Shown: positions 9,204 to 18,262 of the stretch, one piece after another
How positions within the stretch are numbered: the stretch's first letter is position 1
How the letters are laid out: each line of letters starts with the position of its first letter
Assembly (NCBI GenBank): GCA_013816585.1
Contig: JACDEE010000021.1
Coordinates: 1 to 43,453 of the forward strand
Direction of reading: 5' to 3'
Length of the DNA: 43,453 bases
Source: Sphingosinicella sp.
GTDB taxonomy: Bacteria > Pseudomonadota > Alphaproteobacteria > Sphingomonadales > Sphingomonadaceae
Position numbers and translations under genes: made by a program
Notes under the pieces: generated by a model
Told to the model about the DNA's origin: nothing
The model's input: the letters and a program-made list of their open reading frames with translations, nothing else
The model's database searches: none

Positions 9204-9214
9204 GCCGTTCCGCG

Positions 9215-9631
9215 TCAGGCCCTGAGCCCGACGCCTCCTACCGGTGTAATGACACGGCTTTCGCCGAAACCGGCAATGATCGGACGCGCTTTCTCGATCG
9301 CTTCGCGGACCGCTGGAAGAGTAAGCGATGCCTTGTGACTGGCTTCGCTGTCCCAGGCCTCGGTGATCCATATCCCGTCGGCATCATTGGGATCGATCGC
9401 GACGATATAACTGAGGCAGCCAGGCATGTTGCTCGCACCGTCCAGCAGCAGATAAATCAATCTGTCCCTCTTGCCCGGGACGGCGCTCATTTGGCCGATG
9501 AGCCCGTAAAAGGGCGCGTCGCTCAAAGGCAACAAATTGGGCGCGGGTTTCGCCACTGGAGCGCAACCCGCGGCCGCGGCAAAGGCTGCGCCCGCGATCA
9601 GTTCGCGGCGGCCGATGGGAAAATCACTCAC
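9215..9631 (-). CDS. antibiotic biosynthesis monooxygenase-like (putative quinol monooxygenase), exported
   Basis: A 138-residue protein. The leader carries a twin-arginine-like pattern (IGRRELIAGAAFAAAAGC), and the Cys at its end could also be a lipobox residue. The mature part is an ABM-type small alpha/beta barrel (KRDRLIYLLLDGASNMPGCLSYIVA, then DADGIWITEAWDSEASHKAS). ABM proteins oxidise quinol or polycyclic substrates without cofactor. It overlaps the end of the nitronate monooxygenase gene by 4 bases, so the two are probably translated together. Confidence 0.75.
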   Translation of the reverse strand: MSDFPIGRRELIAGAAFAAAAGCAPVAKPAPNLLPLSDAPFYGLIGQMSAVPGKRDRLIYLLLDGASNMPGCLSYIVAIDPNDADGIWITEAWDSEASHKASLTLPAVREAIEKARPIIAGFGESRVITPVGGVGLRA

Positions 9632-10668
9632 AGCTGGTTCGACCGGCGTTCGAGCGCCGACGCCGCCTGATCCATCAGGCTTTTCAGAATTTCCCCCACC
9701 GATTGTTCCTCCTTCACCATTCCCACCGACTGGCCTGCCATGACTGAACCGCTTTCGACGTCGCCGTCAATCACCGCGCGGCGAAGCGCGCCTGCCCAAT
9801 AATGTTCGATCTGCAGCTGCGCTTCGGCCATTTCGACCTGGCCCTCATCCAGCAATTTGGCGACCTCGATCTGCTTGGCCGAGAAATTCTCCATCTCGCG
9901 ATTCTTGAGCGCGCGGACGGGAATGACCGGCAGCCGCGGATCGATCTGAACCGACGGTATGGCATCGCGCGCCGATGCGCGGATGAAGGCCTTCTTGAAA
10001 TTGGGATGCGCGATACATTCATGGGCGCAGACGAAACGCGTGCCGAGCTGAACGCCCGAAGCGCCCATTTCCAGATAACCGGCGATCAGCCCGCCATGGC
10101 CGATGCCGCCCGCGACGAAGATCGGAATGTCGGCGGCGAGCGGCGGCAATATTTCCTGCGCCAGCACCGAAGTGGATACAGGCCCGATATGGCCGCCGGC
10201 TTCCATGCCTTCGATCACCAGGGCATCGACCCCTGACCGGATCAGCTTTTTCGCCAGCGCCAGGGCCGGCGCGAAGCAGATCAACTTGGCCCCGCCCTCC
10301 TTGACCCGGTCGATCGAACCGGCCGGCGGCAGGCCGCCGGCGAAGACGACATGGGTGACCGCATGTTTCTTGCAGGTTTCGATCAGGTCGATCAGCATCG
10401 GGTGCATGGTGATCAGGTTGACGCCGAACGGTTTGTCGGCGCGCTTTTTCGTCTCGGCAATCTCGATGTCGAGCAAATCGGGTGTCATCGCGCCGCAGGC
10501 GATCACTCCGAACCCGCCGGCATTGGAAATGGCGGAAACCAGGTTGCGTTCCGAAATCCAGCTCATCGCGCCGCCCAGCACCGCCACCTCGCAACCGAGG
10601 AAATCGGTGCCGCGCTTCATCAGACGGCGGAGGCGGTCATGGCCGACCGCGCTTGCGTCTTCAGTCAT
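9628..10668 (-). CDS. nitronate monooxygenase family flavoprotein
   Basis: A 346-residue FMN enzyme of the NMO/2-nitropropane dioxygenase group. Motifs include GGAMSWISERNLVSAISNAGGFG at the N-terminus, VIEGMEAGGHIGP, and FVAGGIGHGGLIAGYLEMGASGVQLGTRF for phosphate binding of FMN. It oxidises nitronates to carbonyl compounds. The ATG at 10668 is chosen because GAGGA precedes it; a longer frame runs into lysC. It begins 10 bp after lysC and ends 4 bp inside the ABM gene, giving a lysC-NMO-ABM order on one strand. Confidence 0.88.
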   Translation of the reverse strand: MTEDASAVGHDRLRRLMKRGTDFLGCEVAVLGGAMSWISERNLVSAISNAGGFGVIACGAMTPDLLDIEIAETKKRADKPFGVNLITMHPMLIDLIETCKKHAVTHVVFAGGLPPAGSIDRVKEGGAKLICFAPALALAKKLIRSGVDALVIEGMEAGGHIGPVSTSVLAQEILPPLAADIPIFVAGGIGHGGLIAGYLEMGASGVQLGTRFVCAHECIAHPNFKKAFIRASARDAIPSVQIDPRLPVIPVRALKNREMENFSAKQIEVAKLLDEGQVEMAEAQLQIEHYWAGALRRAVIDGDVESGSVMAGQSVGMVKEEQSVGEILKSLMDQAASALERRSNQL

Positions 10669-10678
10669 TGAAAAATCC

Positions 10679-11920
10679 TCATTCGGGCGTTTCCGCGTCG
10701 AGGCCATAGGCCGTGTGCAGGACGCGCACGGCCAATTCGGTATATTCTTCCGGGATCAGCACCGACACCTTGATCTCCGACGTGGTGATGGCGAGGATAT
10801 TGATGCCGCGCCCGGCCAGCGCCTGGAACATCTGGGCGGCGATGCCGGCATTGGAACGCATGCCGACGCCGACGGCGCTCACTTTCACCACTTCGGTGTC
10901 GGTCAGAATTTCCTCGAACCCGATCTCCTCCTTCAGCTTTTCCAGGACGTCGCTGGTCTGGACGAGGGACTCGGTCGGCACGGTGAAGGTCAGGTCGCTC
11001 TTCTGGCCGGCCCTGGGCACGCTTTGCACGATCATGTCGACATTGATGCTGGCTTCAGCCAGCGGCGCGAAGATCGCCGCGACCGCGCCGGGGCGGTCGG
11101 GAAGCCCGGTCAGGGTCACCCGCGCCTCGTTCTTGTCATAGGCGATGCCGGTGATCAGCTGCCGTTCCATGGCGGAATCCTCAATAAGTTCGTCGGCCAC
11201 GACCATCGTGCCCGGTTTGTCCTCGAAAGACGAAAGCACCTGCAGGGGGATATTCTCGCGCATGGCGAGGCCGACCGATCGAGTCTGCAAAACCTTGGCG
11301 CCGACGCTGGCAAGCTCCAGCATCTCTTCATACGTAATGATCGGGATCTTGCGCGCGCGGGGCACGATCCTGGGGTCGGTCGTGTAGACTCCGTCGACGT
11401 CGGTATAGATGTCGCAGCGGTCGGCCCTGGCGGCGGCGGCGATCGCGACGGCCGAAGTGTCGGAACCGCCACGCCCGAGCGTCGCGACGCTTCCATCCTC
11501 CGCTACGCCCTGGAAACCCGGTATGACCGCGATCCCGTCATCGTCGAACACGCGTTCCAACACGTCCACGTCGATCCCGTCGATCAGGGCGGAGGCATGC
11601 GCCTGCGTCGTTCGGATCGGCAACTGCCAGCCCATATAGGACCGCGCGTTGAGGCCCATTCCCTGCAAGGTGATCGCCAGCAGCCCACTGGTCACCTGTT
11701 CGCCCGAGGCGACCACCACATCATATTCGCGGGTGTCGTAGCGGGAGGCGGCTTCGCGGCAAAGGTGGATCAGCCGGTCGGTTTCGCCGGCCATGGCCGA
11801 TACGACCACGATGACCTGATTGCCCCGTTCCGCTTCGCGCTTCACCAGATTGGCGACATGGCGAATGCGTTCGATGCCAGCCATCGAAGTGCCGCCGAAT
11901 TTCATGACGATACGGGCCAT
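10679..11920 (-). CDS. lysC: aspartate kinase
   Basis: A 413-residue aspartokinase catalysing the first step from aspartate to lysine, methionine and threonine. It starts MARIVMKFGGTSMAG, the kinase signature. The substrate loop GRGGSDTSAVAIAAA lies near residue 170, and two ACT domains fill the C-terminal third (ARVTLTGLPDRPGAVAAIF and KVSAVGVGMRSNAGIAAQMF), indicating feedback control by amino acids. It is divergent from ubiG with a 113-bp gap. Confidence 0.95.
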   Translation of the reverse strand: MARIVMKFGGTSMAGIERIRHVANLVKREAERGNQVIVVVSAMAGETDRLIHLCREAASRYDTREYDVVVASGEQVTSGLLAITLQGMGLNARSYMGWQLPIRTTQAHASALIDGIDVDVLERVFDDDGIAVIPGFQGVAEDGSVATLGRGGSDTSAVAIAAAARADRCDIYTDVDGVYTTDPRIVPRARKIPIITYEEMLELASVGAKVLQTRSVGLAMRENIPLQVLSSFEDKPGTMVVADELIEDSAMERQLITGIAYDKNEARVTLTGLPDRPGAVAAIFAPLAEASINVDMIVQSVPRAGQKSDLTFTVPTESLVQTSDVLEKLKEEIGFEEILTDTEVVKVSAVGVGMRSNAGIAAQMFQALAGRGINILAITTSEIKVSVLIPEEYTELAVRVLHTAYGLDAETPE

Positions 11921-12033
11921 TCGGCTTATTCTTCTCCGGGAACCTTGCTGCCCGCCTTTTCCTTTCTGGCGAACAAGTGCAAGGGAGATTCCAGCATTAG
12001 GGGCAACGAAGGCTCAAATGACGGGAAGCTCAA

Positions 12034-12759
12034 ATGAGTGAATCGGCCAGCATCGATCCGCGCGAAGCCGCCCATTTCGGGCGGTTGGCCGCCGATTGGT
12101 GGGATCCGCGCGGCTCTTCCGCCATGCTGCACAAGCTCAATCCGGTCCGGCTCGGCTATATCCGCGACCAGATCGACCGCCATTGGAGCGCGGACGAGAC
12201 GGACCGGCGCCCGCTCACGGGCAGGAAGGCCGCCGATGTCGGCTGCGGCGCGGGATTGCTGGCCGAGCCCTTGGCCCGGCTGGGCGCCGACGTGACGGGA
12301 ATCGATGCCGCGCCCGAAAATATCGCCGCCGCGCGGCTTCATGCCGAAGGGCAGGGACTGGAAATCGATTATCGCACCGGCGGCGTCGAGACGCTCGTCG
12401 GTACTTATGGTCTCGTGACGTCGCTGGAAGTGATCGAACATGTCCGCGACCCGCGTGGGTTCGTGCTTGGGCTTGCGCAAGCGATGGAGCCGAACGGATT
12501 GCTGATCCTCTCCACGCCCAATCGCACCTCGATGTCGCGCCTGCTGATGATCACTCTCGCCGAAGGGCTGGGCCGAATTCCGAAGGGGACACATGACTGG
12601 CAGAAGTTCCTCACTCCGGAGGAGCTGTGCGCCTTGCTGAAGGACGCGGGCCTCGAAATCGTCGATTGCAGCGGCCTGGCTTTCAGCGTGACCAGCGGGT
12701 TCGCTTTGTCCGACAACAAGTCGCTCGATTATTTCGTGACAGCGAAGCGCCCGGATTGA
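12034..12759 (+). CDS. ubiG: bifunctional ubiquinone O-methyltransferase UbiG
   Basis: A 241-residue SAM-dependent methyltransferase for the two O-methylation steps of ubiquinone synthesis. The N-terminal FGRLAADWWDPRGSSAMLH block is specific for UbiG. The SAM motif is ADVGCGAGLLAEPLARLGADVTGID, and later LGRIPKGTHDWQKFLTPEEL is the usual UbiG C-terminal block. The ATG has GGGAAG upstream. It is convergent with the LysE-type gene. Confidence 0.95.
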   Translation: MSESASIDPREAAHFGRLAADWWDPRGSSAMLHKLNPVRLGYIRDQIDRHWSADETDRRPLTGRKAADVGCGAGLLAEPLARLGADVTGIDAAPENIAAARLHAEGQGLEIDYRTGGVETLVGTYGLVTSLEVIEHVRDPRGFVLGLAQAMEPNGLLILSTPNRTSMSRLLMITLAEGLGRIPKGTHDWQKFLTPEELCALLKDAGLEIVDCSGLAFSVTSGFALSDNKSLDYFVTAKRPD

Positions 12760-12779
12760 TCAGGCTCGCCTGAATCCGG
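12751..12779. terminator. hairpin between convergent genes
   Basis: CCGGAT (12751) pairs with ATCCGG (12774), and TCAGGC pairs with GCCTGA around a two-base loop. The ubiG stop codon lies inside. There is no clear T-run, so this is at best a bidirectional terminator candidate. Confidence 0.4.
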
Positions 12780-12787
12780 CGCCATCG

Positions 12788-13420
12788 CTATCGCCGTGTG
12801 TCGGTAGCGAGCCTTACCGCCAATCCGGCCAGCACCGTTCCCATCACCCAACGCTGCACCACCAGCCAGGTGGGCCGGCTGGCGAGGAACCCCGCCATCG
12901 AACCAGCGATCAGGATGACGATGGCGTTGACGCTGAGGCTGATCGAAATCTGCGTCAGCCCCAGGGTCACCGACTGGCCGAAGATGCTCCCATTTTCGGG
13001 GTGGATGAACTGCGGCAGCAGCGAGAGGTAGAAGACCGCGGCCTTGGGGTTCAGGAAAGATGTGATGAAGCCCATGGTGAACAGGCGCGACGGGGCTTCG
13101 CGGCGCAATTTCTGCACTTCGAACGGCGATTTGGCGCCGGGGCGGACCGCCTGCCAGGCAAGGTAGAGAAGGTAAGCTGCTCCGCCGAAGCGCAAGGCGT
13201 CATGGGCGTAGGGAACAGCGAGCAGCAAGGCGGTGATTCCGAAGCTTGCGAACAGCATGTAGAACAGGAAAGCCAAGGCGACGCCGCCCAGCGACGTCAT
13301 CCCGGCCAAACGCCCCTGGGTGATCGACCGCGACAGCAGATAGATCATGTTGGGCCCAGGGGTCAGGGCCATGCCGAGTGCGAGGAGGCTGAAGGCGATC
13401 AAATCGTTGCTGCCGTGCAT
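12788..13420 (-). CDS. LysE/RhtB family amino-acid exporter
   Basis: A 210-residue membrane protein with about six helices. The N-terminal LGMALTPGPNMIYLLSRSITQG is the family signature, and GFITSFLNPKAAVFYLSLLPQF is the second conserved block. These proteins export amino acids or related metabolites. The exact cargo cannot be read from the sequence. It is convergent with ubiG. Confidence 0.9.
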   Translation of the reverse strand: MHGSNDLIAFSLLALGMALTPGPNMIYLLSRSITQGRLAGMTSLGGVALAFLFYMLFASFGITALLLAVPYAHDALRFGGAAYLLYLAWQAVRPGAKSPFEVQKLRREAPSRLFTMGFITSFLNPKAAVFYLSLLPQFIHPENGSIFGQSVTLGLTQISISLSVNAIVILIAGSMAGFLASRPTWLVVQRWVMGTVLAGLAVRLATDTRR

Positions 13421-13480
13421 CTCAATCTATCTCCCCAAAAGTTGGCGCCTGCTTCGGCCTCTGTTCGGGCTGCCACCCGA

Positions 13481-14155
13481 TCAGTTGAAATCGACCTTGT
13501 CATAATGAGCGGGCGGCGCGATCACCTCCATCCGTTCGGTCAGGAAGGGACGGAAGCTCGGCCTCGACTTCATCACCGAATACCAGTCGGTGGTCTGCTT
13601 GTGCCCCCGCCAGTCGATCCCGCCCAGATAATCCGCGACCGAAAGATGCGCGGCGGCGGTAAGGTCCGCGAGGCTCAGCACCGGGCCGGCGAGCCAGCGG
13701 CGATGGTCGAGCAGATAATCCATATAATCGAGATGCGCGTTGGCCGACGTCATGGCTACCCGAAGTGTCTTGGTGTCCGGCGCGTCGCGGCTGATCAACC
13801 GCTTGCGCATCCTCTCGTTCATCAGGGGATTCACCACTTCGCGGTGCAGGCCCTCGTCGAACCAGGCGGCGAGTCGGCGGACCTCCGCCCGATTGGACGC
13901 GGTGCCCGGGATCATCGGCGATTTTTCGATCGTTTCCTCGAAATATTCGCAAATGGCATCGGAATCGATCAGCACGATGCCGCGCGATTCCTCGACCAAC
14001 ACCGGCGTCTGCCCGGCCGGGTTCAGATCCATGAATTCGTCACGGCTGGTCCAGGGGGATTCGCGCACCAGTTCATGCGCGATACCCTTTTCGGCCAGCA
14101 TCAGCCGGACCTTGCGGGAAAAGGGACAAAGGGGAAATTGATAGAGCTGCCACAT
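13481..14155 (-). CDS. glutathione S-transferase family protein
   Basis: A 224-residue protein. The thioredoxin-like N-terminal half has CPFSRKVRLMLAEKG (a Cys-type active region), the cis-Pro block NPAGQTPVLV, and the glutathione-binding DSDAICEYFEE. The alpha-helical C-terminal half has LSLADLTAAAHLSVADYLG. The substrate is unknown; a Cys at the active position is more often found in thiol-transfer or reductive forms than in conjugating forms. Confidence 0.85.
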   Translation of the reverse strand: MWQLYQFPLCPFSRKVRLMLAEKGIAHELVRESPWTSRDEFMDLNPAGQTPVLVEESRGIVLIDSDAICEYFEETIEKSPMIPGTASNRAEVRRLAAWFDEGLHREVVNPLMNERMRKRLISRDAPDTKTLRVAMTSANAHLDYMDYLLDHRRWLAGPVLSLADLTAAAHLSVADYLGGIDWRGHKQTTDWYSVMKSRPSFRPFLTERMEVIAPPAHYDKVDFN

Positions 14156-14226
14156 GGGCGCGCAGCATTAGCGTCGGCTGAGCCCACGTCCACCGCCCAA
14201 AAGGGGCAAATCGATCTTTTTAGAAC

Positions 14227-14901
14227 TTAGTCGCGGTTGGGATCGTCGCGCCGGTCATATTCGCGGGGAGGGACGCCGCGAGCGGCATCCTCGACGCGGC
14301 GTTCGACATCTTCCAGCGTTCGGCGAAGCACCGGGGCCATCACCGCCATCTGTTCGGCGAGCGCCCCTACCGCGACGCTGGCGACGCCGATCTGGTCGCG
14401 CATCCGTTCGCGGAAATAAGGATCGTCCTTCGACGCGCGGTCGCCCAACGTCTCCTGGCGCTCGCGGCGGCTGAGCTTGCGGCCTTCGATCGCTTCGCGC
14501 AGCGGGCCAACTGGTGTGTCGAGAATGGCATCGGCTGCGCGCGCGGCGACGCCGGTCATATCCTCGATCTCGCGGCGGTCGGGCATGGAGCGCACGATGG
14601 CTTCGTCGCGTGGGTCCATCCTCGGCCGCCTGGTATCCCTCAGTCCCTCTTCATTGGCGTCCTCGCTCTCGGTCCGCGCATTTTCGGCCTGATTATCCAG
14701 CGGCGAATATTCCTCATCCGCCGATCTATCGGCGGCGGGCACGTTGACGGAGGCCGCCGCGGAGGCAGGAAGATCCACCGGTTGGATGGGCCTGGAAGCG
14801 GCTTGCTGCGGGGCTTGGGGCTGCTGCGCCAAAGCAGGCGCCGAAAGGGCAGGCACCGAAAGGGCAGCTAATGCGGCCGTGGCCATCGAAATCTTACGCA
14901 A
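14227..14901 (-). CDS. secreted hypothetical protein, charged C-terminal half
   Basis: I do not recognise a family. The 224-residue product has a clear signal peptide (MRKISMATAALAALSVPALS, ending APALAQ), then a Gln/Pro/Ala-rich linker, then a strongly charged helical region (EGLRDTRRPRMDPRDEAIVR) with arginine and aspartate in alternation to the end (REYDRRDDPNRD). It is probably periplasmic. It stands alone on its strand with gaps on both sides. Confidence 0.7.
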   Translation of the reverse strand: MRKISMATAALAALSVPALSAPALAQQPQAPQQAASRPIQPVDLPASAAASVNVPAADRSADEEYSPLDNQAENARTESEDANEEGLRDTRRPRMDPRDEAIVRSMPDRREIEDMTGVAARAADAILDTPVGPLREAIEGRKLSRRERQETLGDRASKDDPYFRERMRDQIGVASVAVGALAEQMAVMAPVLRRTLEDVERRVEDAARGVPPREYDRRDDPNRD

Positions 14902-15050
14902 ACTTGCCTCCTGTCAAACACTTGGCGGCACTAAAACGCGGGTACACGCGACTCGGTTGCTCACCTTGTCCCGCCCAGCATGAGCCTCGCCTGAATGTAA
15001 AACCAGTATTTGTAGCGTTTTAGGCCAATGATTGCCGCGCTTTAAGGCGT

Positions 15051-15854
15051 TTAGCGAGCGAGCAGCCAGACCAATGCGATGGAACCCGCGGCGATCCGAT
15101 ACCAGGCGAAGGGCGCAAATCCGTAGCGGGAGACGATTCCGACGAACCAGCGGATCACCACCAGCGCCACCACGAAGGAGACGACGAAACCGACCGCGAT
15201 GGTGATCCACGCGCTGCTGTCGAGCCCCCCGCCATTCTTGTAGAGATCGTAGCCCGAAGCGGCGAGCATGGTCGGGACCGCCAGGAAAAAGCTGTATTCG
15301 GCGGCGGTCTTGCGTTCGACGCCGAGGCTGAGCGCACCCATGATGGTCGCGCCGGAACGGCTGACCCCGGGGATCATCGACAGGCATTGGACCATGCCGA
15401 CGCCCAGCGCCGTCTTCCATCCCATCGCCTCGACGCTTTCCACATGCGGGGTCTTCACCATCCGCTCGATTACCAGGATCGCGATGCCGCCGACGATCAA
15501 AGCGACCGCCACGAGGATCGGCGCGTCCAGCATCGCCTTCACCAGATCATAGACGAAGAAACCGATCACCATCGACGGAAGGAAGCCCAGAATGATGTTG
15601 CGGGTGAAGGCGATCGCGCCGGTATCACGCCGGCTAAGCCCGACCATGACATCGGTGAAGCGGCGATGATAAGCGACGATCACGGCCAGGATCGCGCCCA
15701 GCTGGATCACAATTTCAAACGTGCCTGCGGCCTCGCTGTTGAAACCGAGCAATTCGCCCGCCAGGATCAGATGCCCGGTCGAGGAGACGGGGATGAATTC
15801 GGTCAGCCCTTCGACGATGCCGAGCAGGATGATGACGAGGAGGGAGGCGTCCAT
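15051..15854 (-). CDS. uppP: undecaprenyl-diphosphate phosphatase UppP/BacA
   Basis: A 267-residue membrane phosphatase that recycles the lipid carrier of cell-wall synthesis. Both active-site blocks are present: GLTEFIPVSSTGHLILAG near the N-terminus and MIPGVSRSGATIMGALSLG near residue 165, followed by EYSFFLAVPTM. It starts just downstream of the NDUFA9-like gene on the same strand. Confidence 0.95.
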   Translation of the reverse strand: MDASLLVIILLGIVEGLTEFIPVSSTGHLILAGELLGFNSEAAGTFEIVIQLGAILAVIVAYHRRFTDVMVGLSRRDTGAIAFTRNIILGFLPSMVIGFFVYDLVKAMLDAPILVAVALIVGGIAILVIERMVKTPHVESVEAMGWKTALGVGMVQCLSMIPGVSRSGATIMGALSLGVERKTAAEYSFFLAVPTMLAASGYDLYKNGGGLDSSAWITIAVGFVVSFVVALVVIRWFVGIVSRYGFAPFAWYRIAAGSIALVWLLAR

Positions 15855-15890
15855 AATCTCTTTCTAATTTCGGCCAAGCAGAGGCCCCAA

Positions 15891-16826
15891 TCAATAGGCC
15901 TGTTTGCCGGCAAAGCGGCCATGGTCGCGATAGCGGGTCAGCCAGCCTTCCGAAACGGCCGCCAATGGCGTCGGCGTGACCCCCAGATCCTTGAGGCCGG
16001 GCGCGTTGGCAGAGGTGACATTGTCGGCCTGCAGCATCAGCCATTGATCCTGCGTGATGGGCGCTCCGGGCAGCCATCCGGTGAATTTGGCGGCGAGCGC
16101 TCCAATCGTGTCCGGCACGTCCACTATGCTCCGCTCGTGGCGGGTCGCGTCGCAGACATATTCGTAAATCTCGCGCATGGTCATGACCTGCGGCCCGCCA
16201 AGCTCATAGGTCTTGCCGGCGCATTTTTCGGGATCGGTCACCGCGGCCGAGACCGCGCGTCCGAAATCGGCGGCATAAAGCGGCTGGAACTTGGCCTGAC
16301 CCCGCAGCACCGGCAGGATTGGCAGCATTCGGGCCATTCCGGCGAAACGGTTGATGAACGCATCCTCCCGGCCGAACAAGATCGATGGGCGGATAATGGT
16401 TGCGTGGGGGAAGGCGGCCCGGACCGCTTCTTCGCCAAGGCCCTTGCTGCGGCCATAGGCGCTCGGGCTCTCGGTATCGGCGCCCAGCGCCGAAATATGC
16501 GCCAGCGACTGGACGCTGGCGGCCGCAGCCGCCTCGGCTATCCTACGCGCCCCCTCGACATGCACCTGGCGGAAATTGCCCTTCAGGATGCCGACCAGAT
16601 TGACCGCGCCCCATGATCCCTTGAGCGCGGCGGCTACCTGATCCTCGTCGCGAATGTCGCAGCGGACGAACTGGGTCTGGCCCAGCGCGCCCAAGGGCTT
16701 GAGGAAAAAGGCCTGGCGGGGATCGCGCTGCGCGATGCGCACGCGGACGCCGGCCTTGTACAGCGCCTGCGCCACATAGCGGCCGGCAAAGCCGCCGCCG
16801 CCGAACAAAGTGACCACTCGGTCCAT
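15891..16826 (-). CDS. NAD(P)-binding, complex I NDUFA9-like protein
   Basis: A 311-residue atypical short-chain reductase. It starts with a Rossmann motif (VTLFGGGGFAGRYVAQAL) and contains the usual DIRDEDQVAAALKG and ISALGADTESPSAYGRSKGLGE, with Tyr and Lys in YGRSKG positions. Bacterial members of this type resemble mitochondrial NDUFA9 and are often found near uppP in sphingomonads. The ATG at 16826 is preceded by a purine-rich GTGGGA; the frame is open further upstream but without support. Confidence 0.85.
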   Translation of the reverse strand: MDRVVTLFGGGGFAGRYVAQALYKAGVRVRIAQRDPRQAFFLKPLGALGQTQFVRCDIRDEDQVAAALKGSWGAVNLVGILKGNFRQVHVEGARRIAEAAAAASVQSLAHISALGADTESPSAYGRSKGLGEEAVRAAFPHATIIRPSILFGREDAFINRFAGMARMLPILPVLRGQAKFQPLYAADFGRAVSAAVTDPEKCAGKTYELGGPQVMTMREIYEYVCDATRHERSIVDVPDTIGALAAKFTGWLPGAPITQDQWLMLQADNVTSANAPGLKDLGVTPTPLAAVSEGWLTRYRDHGRFAGKQAY

Positions 16827-16883
16827 TTCACGTCCCACCAGGAATGAATATTCGTGGCGCCCCATTGCCCGCTCGCATGTTCG

Positions 16884-16912
16884 TTGACAAGCGCTGGCGC
16901 GCCCCCTAACTC
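16884..16912 (+). promoter_or_regulatory. promoter candidate for tRNA-Leu
   Basis: TTGACA at 16884-16889 and TAACTC at 16907-16912 are 17 bp apart. A start near 16919 would give a short leader to the tRNA at 16929. Confidence 0.5.
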
Positions 16913-16928
16913 GCGCCCCCTACCCCGT

Positions 16929-17015
16929 GCCCAGATGGCGGAATTGGTAGACGCACCAGCTTCAGGTGCTGGCGCTCGCAAGGGCGTGGAGGTTCGAGTC
17001 CTCTTCTGGGCACCA
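16929..17015 (+). tRNA. tRNA-Leu(CAG)
   Basis: An 87-nt gene with the CCA end encoded at 17013-17015. The acceptor arms GCCCAGA and TCTGGGC pair exactly. The anticodon stem CCAGC/GCTGG encloses a loop with CAG at 16963-16965. A long variable arm and the GGTTCGAGTCC T-arm fit a class II leucine tRNA. No integrase is adjacent. Confidence 0.97.
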
Positions 17016-17039
17016 TTTTCTCAGATCCGCAGAAAACAG

Positions 17040-17071
17040 CCTGTCCCGCCCTCGCGATGGGACGGGACAGG
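17040..17071. terminator. hairpin between tRNA-Leu and AraC gene
   Basis: CCTGTCCCG pairs with CGGGACAGG, extended by two further pairs after one mismatch, around an eight-base loop. On the minus strand CTGTTTT follows, so it is best as a terminator for the AraC/GyrI gene. On the plus strand it may end the tRNA transcript. Confidence 0.6.
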
Positions 17072-17088
17072 CCGCGGTCCCCAAAGCT

Positions 17089-17973
17089 TTATTTCAGCGG
17101 CAGAAACAGTTCCACGGCGACTTCATGTGCCCCCACCCCCGGGATCAGGGAGAGGTGGCGTCGGCAATAGATCGGGAAGTCGCCGAGTTCTTCGCCGCTG
17201 GCGGGAAGCCACTCGCGATAAAGGTAGAGCGCAGCGGGCTCCAGATTACTGGTATTGCCGGGGTAGCGCAGCACCGCGCAGCGTCCGCCCGGAATAATCC
17301 CGGCTTTCATCTGCTCGTCATCCGCATCGATCGGCTGGTCGGTCCCGACGCACACGTCCATCGCGTAATCGGCCGGGTTCGCGGGCGTCCTTTCGGAACG
17401 GAAGATTGTGAAGGTGGGGCTCGTTTCGGGCGACAGGCCGGCCGCCTTGCGCCAGGCGCGGAACCGGTTAAGTGTCTCCTCCAGCCCGGCCCGATCGCCG
17501 CGATGCTCCATGATCGCCACCGGGGTCGGCGCCACATCGCGGATCGTCACGTCATCTTCGCTAAAGATAATCTCCATCAGCTTGCTCCTCGCATTGTTGT
17601 AAGGCCCGAAGGCCGCAAGCCACGGATCCCAGTCCGGAGACTTCCGGAATGAAGAAGGCGATTGCCCCAACCGTTGCCGAAAGGCGCGGGCAAAGGCATC
17701 CGGCGCATAGTAACCGGCATCCATCGCTATTTCAGTGACACTTTGGGCGTCACTGGAGGCCAGCCGGTTCGACGCACGTTTCATACGGGCAAGCTGGACA
17801 TAGCGATGCACGGACAGACCGAAGGTCGCCGTGAATTGCCGGTGGAAATGATATTTGGAAAATGCCGCGATGCTGCTCAACGCGTCCAGGTCCAGATTGC
17901 CGTCCAGATGCCGGTCGATATGATCCAGCACCCTTTGCATCCGGCCATGATAATTTTGCAGCGCCGCCTTCAT
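17089..17973 (-). CDS. AraC-family regulator with GyrI-like effector domain
   Basis: A 294-residue protein. The AraC-type double HTH is N-terminal (LDALSSIAAFSKYHFHRQF, then DAGYYAPDAFARAFRQRLGQ, residues ~12-110). The C-terminal ~150 residues are a GyrI/SbmC-like small-molecule binding domain (VAPTPVAIMEHRGDRAGLEE, then GGRCAVLRYPG, then DFPIYCRRHLSLIPG). This is the order of Rob- and BmrR-like multidrug-sensing regulators. The target is not evident from the neighbours. Confidence 0.88.
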   Translation of the reverse strand: MKAALQNYHGRMQRVLDHIDRHLDGNLDLDALSSIAAFSKYHFHRQFTATFGLSVHRYVQLARMKRASNRLASSDAQSVTEIAMDAGYYAPDAFARAFRQRLGQSPSSFRKSPDWDPWLAAFGPYNNARSKLMEIIFSEDDVTIRDVAPTPVAIMEHRGDRAGLEETLNRFRAWRKAAGLSPETSPTFTIFRSERTPANPADYAMDVCVGTDQPIDADDEQMKAGIIPGGRCAVLRYPGNTSNLEPAALYLYREWLPASGEELGDFPIYCRRHLSLIPGVGAHEVAVELFLPLK

Positions 17974-18262
17974 TCTTCATTCCTCCGTGGCGGACCAACT
18001 AGGCGTTCGCTGCCTTCGCACGCTCGACCGATCTTGCGGTTTGGAATTGCCGCGCACAATGCAGCCCAGCCTCCGGCAGGCGCCCAGCTGGCTCGGCGAG
18101 ACAAAGCGGCATGACCGATCCGCGCTAGAAGCATCTTTGCAAAATGTCCCCCCAACCCTTTAGAATGCGCGTTGGCCCGTGCTGCACTGGCCAAAGCCAC
18201 TGAAGCGTGGGAAGCTGACCTGGCGCGGGACTGCTTCGGCCGTGCGCTTGAGGAGGAAGCGA

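Noticed and set aside
16929-17089. Integration site at tRNA-Leu
   Set aside because: No integrase or repeated tRNA end is near; the next gene is an ordinary AraC-type regulator.
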